Of a stretch of 5,676 bases of DNA, positions 1-5,676 are shown piece after piece (positions within the stretch are counted from its first letter, which is position 1; each line of letters opens with the position of its first letter). The position numbers and the translations under genes were made by a program. This DNA is from an uncultured bacterium (GTDB lineage: Bacteria; Hydrogenedentota; Hydrogenedentia; Hydrogenedentales; SLHB01), in contig CALEZK010000341.1 in assembly GCA_937928585.1 (NCBI GenBank), positions 1 to 5,676 of the forward strand, written 5' to 3'. The notes below the pieces were generated by a model. That model was not told where the DNA came from and made no database searches. It was given only the letters and a program-made list of their open reading frames with translations.

Positions 1-2887
1 GCTCTTACTCTCGCTCATTGCATCGGCCTCAACGGCATACGCGCATGCAGAGCAGTCGGCCCCAATTCCTGCACGCGAAGCCTTGGGCATGTTTCGCCTG
101 CCCGATGATGTGCGCGTCGAACTCGTCGCCGCCGAGCCGCTGGTGATCGATCCGGTGGCATTGACGTTCGACGAAGACGGACGGCTCTATGTGGTCGAGA
201 ATCGCGGCTACCCAACGGATGAAAGCGGCAGAGGCATCGTTGCGCTGCTCGACGACCCGGATGGCGACGGGTATTTCGACAAGCGCACGGAGTTTGCAAC
301 AGGCTTCGATTTCCCAAATGGCATCATGGCCTGGAAAGGCGGCGTGATTCTGACCTGCGCGCCGGACGTCTTGTTCCTGAAGGATACCGACGGCGACGGC
401 AAAGCTGATCTGCGTGAAGTGTTTTTGACGGGTTTCGCGCCGGGCGGGTCCACCCAATTGCGCGTGAGCCACCCGACACTCGCCATCGACAATTGGATTC
501 ACCTCACCAACGGCTTGAGCGGCGGCGATATCAGCAATCCCTCAAAACCGGACTTGCCCGTGGTGAAAATGGGCTCGCTAGACGGCCGGTACAATCCGAT
601 CTCCGGCGTTTTCGAAACGTATGCGGGCCAGGCGCAGTTTGGTCTGGCGTTCGACGACTACGGAAACAAGTTTGTCTGCAGCAACCGCAAACATATCGAG
701 CTGATTATGCTGCAGCCCGCCGATCTTGCGAGAAATCCCTTTGCAAATCTAACAAGAACTGTCGCCGAAATTCCCGATCATGGATCCGCTGGAAAAATCT
801 TCGCCCTGAGCGAAGCGCGCACAACCGCATTCGCGCATGCAGGCACGTTCACCGCGGCGTGCGGCCTGTCGATCTATCGGGGGAATGCATTGCCGGATCG
901 CTATCGCGGCAACGCTTTCGTATGCGACCCGACTGCCGCGCTCGTGCATCGCGATATTCTGGAACCGAATGGGAGCGGACTTATAGCGAAACGCGGGGAA
1001 CATGAAAAGGACTTTCTTGCAACACCCGACAACTGGTGCCGGCCCGTGTTCACCGCCAACGGCCCCGATGGCGCGCTCTACGTCTGCGACATGTACCGCA
1101 AGACTATCGAGCATCCAGTCTATCTGCCGGAGGAAGTTCGTGGCAGCGCGGATTTTGAAGGCGGCAAGGATGCAGGCCGAATCTATCGCTTGACGGGCAA
1201 GTCGTCTGAATACAATCCGCGAAAGCTCGACCGCAACGACACCAACGCGTTATTGGTCGCCTTGGGCGACGCAAACGGATGGCTATCAGACACCGCCCAA
1301 AGATTACTACTCGAACAGGACCCCGCCAACTTCGCGGTTGATTTGCGTGGGCTTCTAACACAACCTGGCGCCAGCAAGTATGCCCGTGCAAAAGCGCTTC
1401 ACCTGCTCTACTCGGCAAAAGCAATCACGTTGGCAGAGTTGACGTCCGCTATAACGGACCCGGAAGCCCTCGTGCGCGAACAGGCTCTTCGCATCGCACG
1501 CATCCATCTGAAAGACTCAACTGAACTCACGGACTTGGCCCTGCCTCTGGTTAACGACGCTGACGCACGGGTCCGGTTTGTCGCGGCGCTTGTCCTCGGC
1601 GACTCAGAAGATCCACGCGCCGTTCCGGCACTTGCCGGGTACGCGGCATCCTCGCTTGATGACGAATGGGCAAAGGATGTCGCGCTGAGCAGTGCTGGCA
1701 AAGACCTGCCAGGATTCTCGAAGCATTTCTTCGCCGCAGCCGATGAAACCACGGCGGAATTGCCTGAGTTTGCCGAAGATCTCGCGCGAGCGGTCGCGGC
1801 AGGCGAGACTCCCGCGGCAACCCGCGCGTTGCTGGAACAGGTCATTCCCGCGGACAAGCCCGCCACGCCATTGCAACTCGCCGTTGTGCGGGGCGTATTG
1901 GATGGCGTTGGATCAAACGGGGAATTCGGCGCTGGGCAGTCATCAATGGATCGCCTCGTGTCCGCCCTATCGGACAGTACCCGCCTGCCGGGACAATTAG
2001 ACGCCATCGCGCGTCAATCCATTGCCGAGGCCGGAGACAATGCCAAAGCACTTCCCGATCGTATTCGGGCAATCGCGTTACTTGGACACACTTCGTTCGA
2101 CACCGCGGGGGAAGCGCTAGGCGCATTGATCGGACCAATCGCTCCCCCGGAGGTGCAGCTCGCCGCAGTGCAAGCCCTGGCGCGTTTGCAGGACGACCGT
2201 GTCGCGGACTATCTCGCAACCGATGCGTGGGGCGGTTTCACCGCGCCGGTGCGCGTCGCCGCCACCAGCGCATTGCTCACAACTTCCCATCGGACACTGG
2301 CACTGCTTGATGGTATCGAGCGCGGTTCAATCCCCGCGTGGACAATTGACCCAAGCACCCGCGCCAGCCTTCAGAATCATCGCGACGAAACTATCAAGGC
2401 GAAAGCAACGGCGCTCTTCGCAAACGTCGCAACCAGTGATCGGAAAAAAGTCTATGAAGAGTACAAGGATTGTCTTACGTTGACGCCGAGCGCGCAGTCC
2501 GGTGCCGAGGTGTACAAGGAAATGTGCGCGCAATGCCACCTCTTCAATGACGTCGGCTTTGCCGTTGGCCCGGACCTCACCAGCATTCGCAGCCAGCCGA
2601 ATGAAGCAGTCCTGATGCACATCCTTATGCCGAACTGGTTGCTCGAACAGGGGTACGAAAGCTACACGGTCGAAACTACGGAACTGGAGTCTTTCTCCGG
2701 GATCATTTCCTCTCAAAATGAATCCAGCATCACGCTGAAATGTCCGCTCGGGGTCGTGAAGACCATACCCCGCTCGGAGATCGCATCTATTCAGACGTCG
2801 AGCAAGTCACTCATGCCGGAAGAACTGGAAAAGGCCATGACAAAGCAACAACTTCGCGATCTAATCGCGTATCTGAAAGGTGAATGA
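1..2887 (+). CDS. Exported PVC-type dehydrogenase-like propeller / HEAT-repeat / cytochrome c protein (5' partial)
   Basis: Probable exported redox protein of the Pirellula/Verrucomicrobium 'membrane-bound dehydrogenase' type; no substrate has been established for the family as far as I know. The frame is open from base 2 to the TGA at 2885-2887, giving 961 visible residues (numbered here from base 2). Residues 1-16 are the end of a signal peptide. About 28-400 form a beta-propeller resembling sugar dehydrogenases, with two DxDGDG calcium loops (85-93, 128-139), the ACGLSIYRG segment near 286, and GPDGALYVCDMYR then IEHP and GRIYRL. About 412-560 and 665-760 are Ala/Leu-rich helical repeats of HEAT type. 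The C-terminus is a haem domain: CAQCH at 842-846 (bases 2525-2539), VGPDLTSI, and SLMPEEL with Met938 as the likely distal ligand. The domain order matches TIGR02604 followed by TIGR02603, from memory of those families. The true start is left of the window; TTG 83 and ATG 89 lie after the signal peptide and are rejected as starts. Confidence 0.93.
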   Translation, partial: LLLSLIASASTAYAHAEQSAPIPAREALGMFRLPDDVRVELVAAEPLVIDPVALTFDEDGRLYVVENRGYPTDESGRGIVALLDDPDGDGYFDKRTEFATGFDFPNGIMAWKGGVILTCAPDVLFLKDTDGDGKADLREVFLTGFAPGGSTQLRVSHPTLAIDNWIHLTNGLSGGDISNPSKPDLPVVKMGSLDGRYNPISGVFETYAGQAQFGLAFDDYGNKFVCSNRKHIELIMLQPADLARNPFANLTRTVAEIPDHGSAGKIFALSEARTTAFAHAGTFTAACGLSIYRGNALPDRYRGNAFVCDPTAALVHRDILEPNGSGLIAKRGEHEKDFLATPDNWCRPVFTANGPDGALYVCDMYRKTIEHPVYLPEEVRGSADFEGGKDAGRIYRLTGKSSEYNPRKLDRNDTNALLVALGDANGWLSDTAQRLLLEQDPANFAVDLRGLLTQPGASKYARAKALHLLYSAKAITLAELTSAITDPEALVREQALRIARIHLKDSTELTDLALPLVNDADARVRFVAALVLGDSEDPRAVPALAGYAASSLDDEWAKDVALSSAGKDLPGFSKHFFAAADETTAELPEFAEDLARAVAAGETPAATRALLEQVIPADKPATPLQLAVVRGVLDGVGSNGEFGAGQSSMDRLVSALSDSTRLPGQLDAIARQSIAEAGDNAKALPDRIRAIALLGHTSFDTAGEALGALIGPIAPPEVQLAAVQALARLQDDRVADYLATDAWGGFTAPVRVAATSALLTTSHRTLALLDGIERGSIPAWTIDPSTRASLQNHRDETIKAKATALFANVATSDRKKVYEEYKDCLTLTPSAQSGAEVYKEMCAQCHLFNDVGFAVGPDLTSIRSQPNEAVLMHILMPNWLLEQGYESYTVETTELESFSGIISSQNESSITLKCPLGVVKTIPRSEIASIQTSSKSLMPEELEKAMTKQQLRDLIAYLKGE
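2..49 (+). other. C-terminal part of a Sec signal peptide
   Basis: The first 16 visible codons read LLLSLIASASTAYAHA and are followed by EQSAPIPAREAL. This is a hydrophobic core, then a small-residue stretch with AxA cleavage sites (after AYA or AHA), then a polar, Pro-containing mature start. It shows that the haem protein is exported and that its N-terminus lies outside the window. No lipobox cysteine is visible at the cleavage region, so cleavage by signal peptidase I is more likely than lipoprotein processing (inference). Confidence 0.8.
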
Positions 2888-3524
2888 CCGATCGGTGCGG
2901 GATCACAAAATCGAGAAAGCCCTCAATCCATACGACCTGATCGCAACACAGTGGCGCAACAGCCGGCGCGATCTGCTCCCGCGAGAAGTGCTTTATTTGA
3001 ATGAACTCGTATCAAAACTCTCCGATAGCGCGCATATCCTCGACGTTGGATGCGGCACCGGCATTCCGATCGCCCGATTCATTCTCAACCGCGGCTTTCG
3101 CCTCACAGGGCTCGATAGTTCGCCAAGCATGCTTGCCATTGCGTCGACCGAGGTGCCCGAGGCCCGACTGTTGCACGGCGATATGGTGGCGTTCGATCTT
3201 GACGAACGGTTCGATGCCATCGTCGCATGGGACTGCGTTTTTCACGTAGATCGAGCACGGCATGCCGCGGTTTTCGCAAACTTTGCGAAGTGGCTGCTGC
3301 CTGGAGGTTGGCTCCTGCTGTCAATCGGCGGAACCGCCGAAGCGGGTTTCACGTCCGATATGCACGGGCAAACGTTCTTCTACAGCGGACACGATCCCGC
3401 TCAAGCGGCAGGATTACTCGAACGGGCCGGTATTAAGATTGAACGCATGGAAATCGACGACCCATCGGATCGAGGGCACGTCGCGATACTCGCGCAGCGC
3501 AAACACGAATCGCTAATGGACTGA
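2880..3524 (+). CDS. Class I SAM-dependent methyltransferase
   Basis: A 214-residue cytoplasmic methyltransferase of the Methyltransf_11/25 type; substrate unknown. Rossmann-fold motifs are clear: motif I ILDVGCGTG at 53-61, the acidic end of strand 2 in TGLDSSPSML (Asp79), a GDM acid at 100-102, FDAIVAWDCVFHV at 111-123 (motif II region), and WLLPGGWLLLSIGG at 138-151. The N-terminal YDLIATQWRNSRR matches the usual lead-in helix of such enzymes. The length is normal for a single-domain enzyme. The start taken is GTG 2880, overlapping the upstream stop by 8 nt; GTG 2895 (residue 6) is an alternative. The only purine-rich stretch, GAAAGG at 2875-2880, runs into the first start and is 14 nt from the second, so neither is well supported. 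The ATGA at 2884 is in another frame that soon stops. It is co-oriented with the haem protein and probably translated from the same mRNA. Confidence 0.9.
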   Translation: MNDRSVRDHKIEKALNPYDLIATQWRNSRRDLLPREVLYLNELVSKLSDSAHILDVGCGTGIPIARFILNRGFRLTGLDSSPSMLAIASTEVPEARLLHGDMVAFDLDERFDAIVAWDCVFHVDRARHAAVFANFAKWLLPGGWLLLSIGGTAEAGFTSDMHGQTFFYSGHDPAQAAGLLERAGIKIERMEIDDPSDRGHVAILAQRKHESLMD

Positions 3525-4523
3525 ACCCGTACCAGGGTCGTAGACCCAGTCTCGATCCAGATATGGATTTGTCGGCAGCGCCTTGAACTCGGTTTTTAGT
3601 TCATCGAGAGTGACCGGCCAACGCCCATGCTTGTTGCGATACTGCTGGATAAATCCTTCAAGCACGACGCGACGCTCTTCCAACTGCGAATCGAGTATGG
3701 TCGTATTCTGTATGACGCCTCGCGCATTAACGAAGAATTCGCCCCCCAGCGGATCCACCGGCATGCCGGTTATTATGGCAGCAGACACAAGATCGCTGAT
3801 TGCGCCGGGTTTCGCGCCCTTCGAGGCTTCGTACCGCGCGGCGGCCTCGTTGAGCACTTCGCAGGCAAGCCGCAATTCGATCTCAACTATCTTGCGCTCC
3901 GCAATCTCGCGCATGTTGGGATCGTTGCTGTTCTGAATGATCTCCAGCCACATGCCGCGTTCGACTTCGTCGAGACCATGTCGCTGCTGAAGGTTCTTGG
4001 CCCAATCCACAACAAACTTTGGTGGCTCGCCGGTGGCCGCGGCCACCGCCATCCACTTCGCGCCCATAACTTCATCGTGGCGGTTCAATACATACGTGCG
4101 CGCAATTTCGAACGGCAGTTCCCAGCGCCCTGGGTTGTGCTCAATGCCACGCTCCAGAAGAGTGATGCTCGCATCATTGTCGCGCTTGAGCATCGCGAGA
4201 AACACGCTGCCCCACCGGTATACATCGACAAAGTGCGGGTCCAGCCGCGTGATCGTATTGAGCATCCGATCCAAAAGCGTGAACTTGAAGTCCCCATGAA
4301 ACTGTTGCGAGGTGTATTGAATGCACTTGAGCCAAAGTATATCGGCGACAACGCTGCTATGACCGCAGGTGAAGGAATCGAGCAGACGCTCGTTGGGGAA
4401 ATACAGCACTTCCTCCGCGCGATGTTCTGCCTTTATAGCGTCCGCCCGCTTTTGCGCGATGGTTGTTCCGGTAAATGCCATCGCGACAATTAGCATCGTG
4501 ATAATCATCTTGCGCACGGTCAC
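3513..4523 (-). CDS. Membrane-anchored or exported TPR-like protein with two pseudopilin-like C-terminal modules, ABC transporter partner
   Basis: A 336-residue protein, probably an extracytoplasmic partner of the ABC-2 transporter encoded just upstream (inference from position). Residues 6-23 are a hydrophobic segment, either a signal anchor or a signal peptide cleavable after TIA-23. ADILWLKCIQY at 60-70 and about 79-181 (TRLDPHFVDVYRWG, LLERGIEHNPGRWELPFEIA, KFVVDWAKNL) look like three degenerate TPR units. I recall similar proteins beside ABC-2 transporters in deltaproteobacteria and PVC-type bacteria. The C-terminus has two related modules at 228-271 and 293-336 resembling the type II secretion GspG-type pseudopilin tail. 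The called start is GTG 4523, which overlaps the permease stop as GTGA. The AAGGA upstream is only 3 nt from it but 9 nt from GTG 4517 (residue 3), so the start is uncertain by two codons. The TAG stop (3515-3513) lies inside the convergent methyltransferase gene. Confidence 0.85.
   Translation of the reverse strand: MTVRKMIITMLIVAMAFTGTTIAQKRADAIKAEHRAEEVLYFPNERLLDSFTCGHSSVVADILWLKCIQYTSQQFHGDFKFTLLDRMLNTITRLDPHFVDVYRWGSVFLAMLKRDNDASITLLERGIEHNPGRWELPFEIARTYVLNRHDEVMGAKWMAVAAATGEPPKFVVDWAKNLQQRHGLDEVERGMWLEIIQNSNDPNMREIAERKIVEIELRLACEVLNEAAARYEASKGAKPGAISDLVSAAIITGMPVDPLGGEFFVNARGVIQNTTILDSQLEERRVVLEGFIQQYRNKHGRWPVTLDELKTEFKALPTNPYLDRDWVYDPGTGSVH
3516..3842 (-). repeat. Tandem pair of pseudopilin-tail-like protein modules
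   Basis: Within the TPR-like protein, residues 228-271 (bases 3711-3842) and 293-336 (3516-3647) follow one pattern: a Tyr, about six residues, Gly, two residues, Pro, a helix with I/L-x-D/E-L, then a short stretch ending in P-x-D/N-P, an aromatic pair, and Gly-x-I/V. The first copy carries GAKPGAISDL, PVDPLGG, FFVNARGVI; the second GRWPVTLDEL, PTNPYL, WVYDPGTGSV. The similarity is at the protein level and old: I see no matching DNA repeat. The pattern resembles the calcium-loop region of GspG-like major pseudopilins (known family feature; homology here is inferred). Confidence 0.6.
4031..4048. repeat. Perfect 18-bp palindrome inside the TPR-like gene
   Basis: CGGTGGCCG is followed directly by its reverse complement CGGCCACCG, with no spacer; the flanking bases (C and C) do not pair. 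It lies in codons for an Ala-Val-Ala-Ala-Ala-Thr-Gly stretch, where GC-rich codons make such symmetry easier by chance. The palindrome itself is certain; any binding or structural role is not shown. Confidence 0.35.
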
Positions 4524-5281
4524 ACGTCCTTGTTCTCGAACGCCACGGATGCCAACGCCAGCAGCATTGCCGTGTATACCGCGCCGTAGACCATGCTCCA
4601 GACAACATACCCCAGCGCAACAGGCACGTCGTTCGCCGCCTCTGCGCGTATGTTAAAGTTGGAAAAATTCGGCACCACGTAGTACATGATTTCGAGAAAT
4701 GACTTCATGCTCGTGTTGTCGAAGTGCTCCGGCAGGTCCACAAGGATTCCCGTCGCATGCCCTACCACATAGATTGAAAAGACAATGATGGCGCCCAGGA
4801 TCGGCGAGGTCAGCGACGAAAAAAGTGTGGCAAATGATGTCACCATCAATAGCTCGCAATAGATAAGCAGAAGCGCGTAGAAAAACGTCGCATCCACCTT
4901 GCCGCCGAGCACGGCCACATAGCCGGCCGCAACGATTCCCATGAATCCGGTCACAACGCCAAGCAGCATGGCCATGCCGAAATATTTTCCCAGGACGAAC
5001 TCATATCGGGCCATGGGCCTGCATATGATCGTGTAAATCGTCCGCTTGTCGATTTCCTTATATACGAGACTCGTGCCAACGAAGATCGCGATCAAAACTC
5101 CAAACACAGAAACCGAAGCGAGGGCAAAGTCTTTGACTATTTTTATTTCCTGCCCAATGCTGATCCAACCCAGCGCCTTCGACCCCAGCAATGTCGCAAG
5201 CCCGAAGAAAACAAGCACGTACAACACCTTGTCGCGAACTGCCTCGCGAAATGTATTATGAGCAACCGCCAGAATTCTCAT
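4520..5281 (-). CDS. ABC-2 type transporter permease
   Basis: A 253-residue inner-membrane permease that should pair with the ATPase encoded immediately upstream; substrate unknown. Hydrophobic segments at about 19-37, 54-75, 101-123, 134-156, 160-181 and 224-246 give six membrane spans, the usual number for ABC-2 permeases. The amphipathic N-terminus HNTFREAVRDKVLYVL (8-23) and the cytoplasmic loop YKEIDKRTIYTIICRPMARYEFVLGKY (given in two parts: YKEIDKRTIYTI 74-85, then CRPMARYEFVLGKY 87-100) are hallmarks of the NosY-like branch; the second matches the coupling region that contacts the ATPase. The ATG at 5281 overlaps the ATPase stop (ATGA) and has a strong AGGAGG 7 nt upstream, so the start is secure. 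The stop (TGA, 4522-4520) overlaps the next gene's GTG. Nothing is missing or broken. Confidence 0.92.
   Translation of the reverse strand: MRILAVAHNTFREAVRDKVLYVLVFFGLATLLGSKALGWISIGQEIKIVKDFALASVSVFGVLIAIFVGTSLVYKEIDKRTIYTIICRPMARYEFVLGKYFGMAMLLGVVTGFMGIVAAGYVAVLGGKVDATFFYALLLIYCELLMVTSFATLFSSLTSPILGAIIVFSIYVVGHATGILVDLPEHFDNTSMKSFLEIMYYVVPNFSNFNIRAEAANDVPVALGYVVWSMVYGAVYTAMLLALASVAFENKDV
4527..4531 (-). promoter_or_regulatory. Probable Shine-Dalgarno site of the TPR-like protein
   Basis: On the - strand this reads AAGGA, within the final codons of the permease gene. It is 3 nt from GTG 4523 and 9 nt from GTG 4517, so by spacing it favours the later GTG, while the GTGA overlap favours the earlier one. 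The protein would differ by only two residues. Confidence 0.5.
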
Positions 5282-5676
5282 GGCCGGTCCTCCTGCACGC
5301 GCATGAAATAATCCTCAAGTGATTCGCGCACAGTGATAAACTCCGCGAGGCTGCCGCCATGCGCATGCACAGCCTTCACGATATCGTTCGCAAGCGCAAG
5401 ATTCGGAACTATGAAATGGTGCCCCGCCTCGGACGTGCGCGCGGATGTTGCCATGCCGCCAATGGTTGCCACTGCCGCGTCACCGAGGTTCGCCGCGATG
5501 ACCTCGACAAGCTGCACATGCTCCTCCAGCAAATCCTGAATGCGGCCATGACGCGTGAGCTTTCCTTTCACGAGTATGCCGATGCGATCGCAAATCTGTT
5601 GCACATCCCCAAGCACGTGTGAACTGAAAAAAATTGTCTTCTTCTCGTCCCGCATGCGCAGGATAAGCTCGCGAAT
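5278..5676 (-). CDS. ABC transporter ATP-binding protein, C-terminal part (5' partial)
   Basis: The C-terminal 132 residues of an ABC ATPase that would energise the ABC-2 permease downstream. The frame is open to the right edge: seven codons (IRELILR) precede the first visible Met, so the ATG at 5655 is internal and the true start lies outside the window. KKTIFFSSHVLGDVQQICDR is the strand after Walker B followed by the H-loop; the switch His is visible residue 20. RIGILVKGKL then closes the nucleotide-binding domain. Walker A, the Q-loop, the signature and Walker B are not in the window and cannot be judged. After it come about 90 residues (VEVIAAN to VRESLEDYFMRV) forming the small C-terminal domain typical of ABC-2 exporter ATPases, ending in the usual SLEDYF motif. 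The stop TGA (5280-5278) overlaps the permease ATG by 4 nt, indicating translational coupling. Confidence 0.93.
   Translation of the reverse strand: MRELILRMRDEKKTIFFSSHVLGDVQQICDRIGILVKGKLTRHGRIQDLLEEHVQLVEVIAANLGDAAVATIGGMATSARTSEAGHHFIVPNLALANDIVKAVHAHGGSLAEFITVRESLEDYFMRVQEDRP
5289..5294 (-). promoter_or_regulatory. Shine-Dalgarno site of the permease
   Basis: On the - strand this reads AGGAGG, a full anti-Shine-Dalgarno match, 7 nt before the permease ATG at 5281. It lies inside the last codons of the ATPase gene. It fixes the permease start and suggests strong initiation in addition to coupling through the ATGA overlap. Confidence 0.85.

Noticed and set aside
83..91. TTG 83 or ATG 89 as the start of the haem protein
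   Set aside because: The same frame continues upstream to the window edge and encodes a signal-peptide end with AxA cleavage sites. A start here would remove the export signal needed for a c-type cytochrome.
1408..2007. - strand open frame (199 codons) opposite the HEAT-repeat region
   Set aside because: The translation is Ser/Ala/Arg-rich and low in complexity, as expected from the complement of Ala/Leu-rich codons. The + strand protein is well supported across this stretch.
2884..2887. ATGA stop/start overlap as the methyltransferase start
   Set aside because: The ATG at 2884 is in a different frame from the methyltransferase and reaches a stop after about 18 codons without any recognisable sequence.
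3273..3289. Inverted repeat TTCGCAAA / TTTGCGAA with one central base
   Set aside because: It lies inside the methyltransferase and comes from the Phe-Ala-Asn-Phe-Ala-Lys codons. No flanking regulatory context or second copy was seen.
3535..3547. Possible terminator hairpin (GGGTC, loop GTA, GACCC) just after the methyltransferase stop
   Set aside because: The stem is only 5 bp with no T-run on either side, and it falls in the last codons of the convergent TPR-like gene, so it is better explained as coding sequence.
3627..4493. Long + strand open frame (288 codons) opposite the TPR-like gene
   Set aside because: It is antisense to a gene with a hydrophobic N-terminus, TPR-like pattern and operon overlaps. 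Its own translation is rich in His, Arg and Leu with no recognisable domain, typical of a shadow frame in GC-rich DNA.
1..5676. Defence island, CRISPR array, mobile element, tRNA or riboswitch
   Set aside because: No direct-repeat array, transposase or integrase motifs, terminal inverted repeats, or tRNA-like cloverleaf were seen. All bases are accounted for by five protein genes of housekeeping or transport type.

Overview
The window looks like bacterial chromosomal DNA of fairly high G+C, probably from the Planctomycetes-Verrucomicrobia side of the tree or a neighbouring phylum such as candidate Hydrogenedentes. The main evidence is the first gene. It has the domain set known from Pirellula/Verrucomicrobium-type proteins: an exported 'membrane-bound dehydrogenase' propeller, then HEAT repeats, then a C-terminal CxxCH haem domain. 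The phylum is an inference; there is no rRNA or other marker here.

Layout. On the + strand, bases 1-2887 carry the propeller/HEAT/cytochrome c protein, whose 5' end is cut by the window. Its frame is open to the left edge and encodes the end of a signal peptide, so the TTG or ATG codons near 83-91 are not its start. A small class I SAM-dependent methyltransferase (2880-3524) follows, overlapping it by 8 nt. On the - strand, read from the right edge inward, are the C-terminal third of an ABC transporter ATPase (5278-5676, N-terminus outside the window), an ABC-2 type permease with about six membrane segments (4520-5281), and a membrane-anchored or exported TPR-like protein (3513-4523). These three join through ATGA and GTGA overlaps and should form one operon. 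The two gene groups converge and overlap tail to tail by 12 nt.

The five genes account for every base: each neighbouring pair overlaps (8, 12, 4 and 4 nt) and there is no intergenic DNA. I see no tRNA, rRNA, CRISPR array, insertion sequence or credible terminator. Promoters for both groups must lie outside the window or inside coding sequence.

Function. The right-hand operon probably encodes an ABC-2 exporter (ATPase plus permease) with a dedicated cell-surface or periplasmic TPR protein, substrate unknown. That protein ends in two copies of a short module resembling the C-terminal part of type II secretion pseudopilins, the most unusual protein feature here. The left-hand pair is an exported, probably calcium-binding, haem-containing oxidoreductase of unproven substrate and a cytoplasmic methyltransferase. 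I see no overt defence system, mobile element or other clearly new system.
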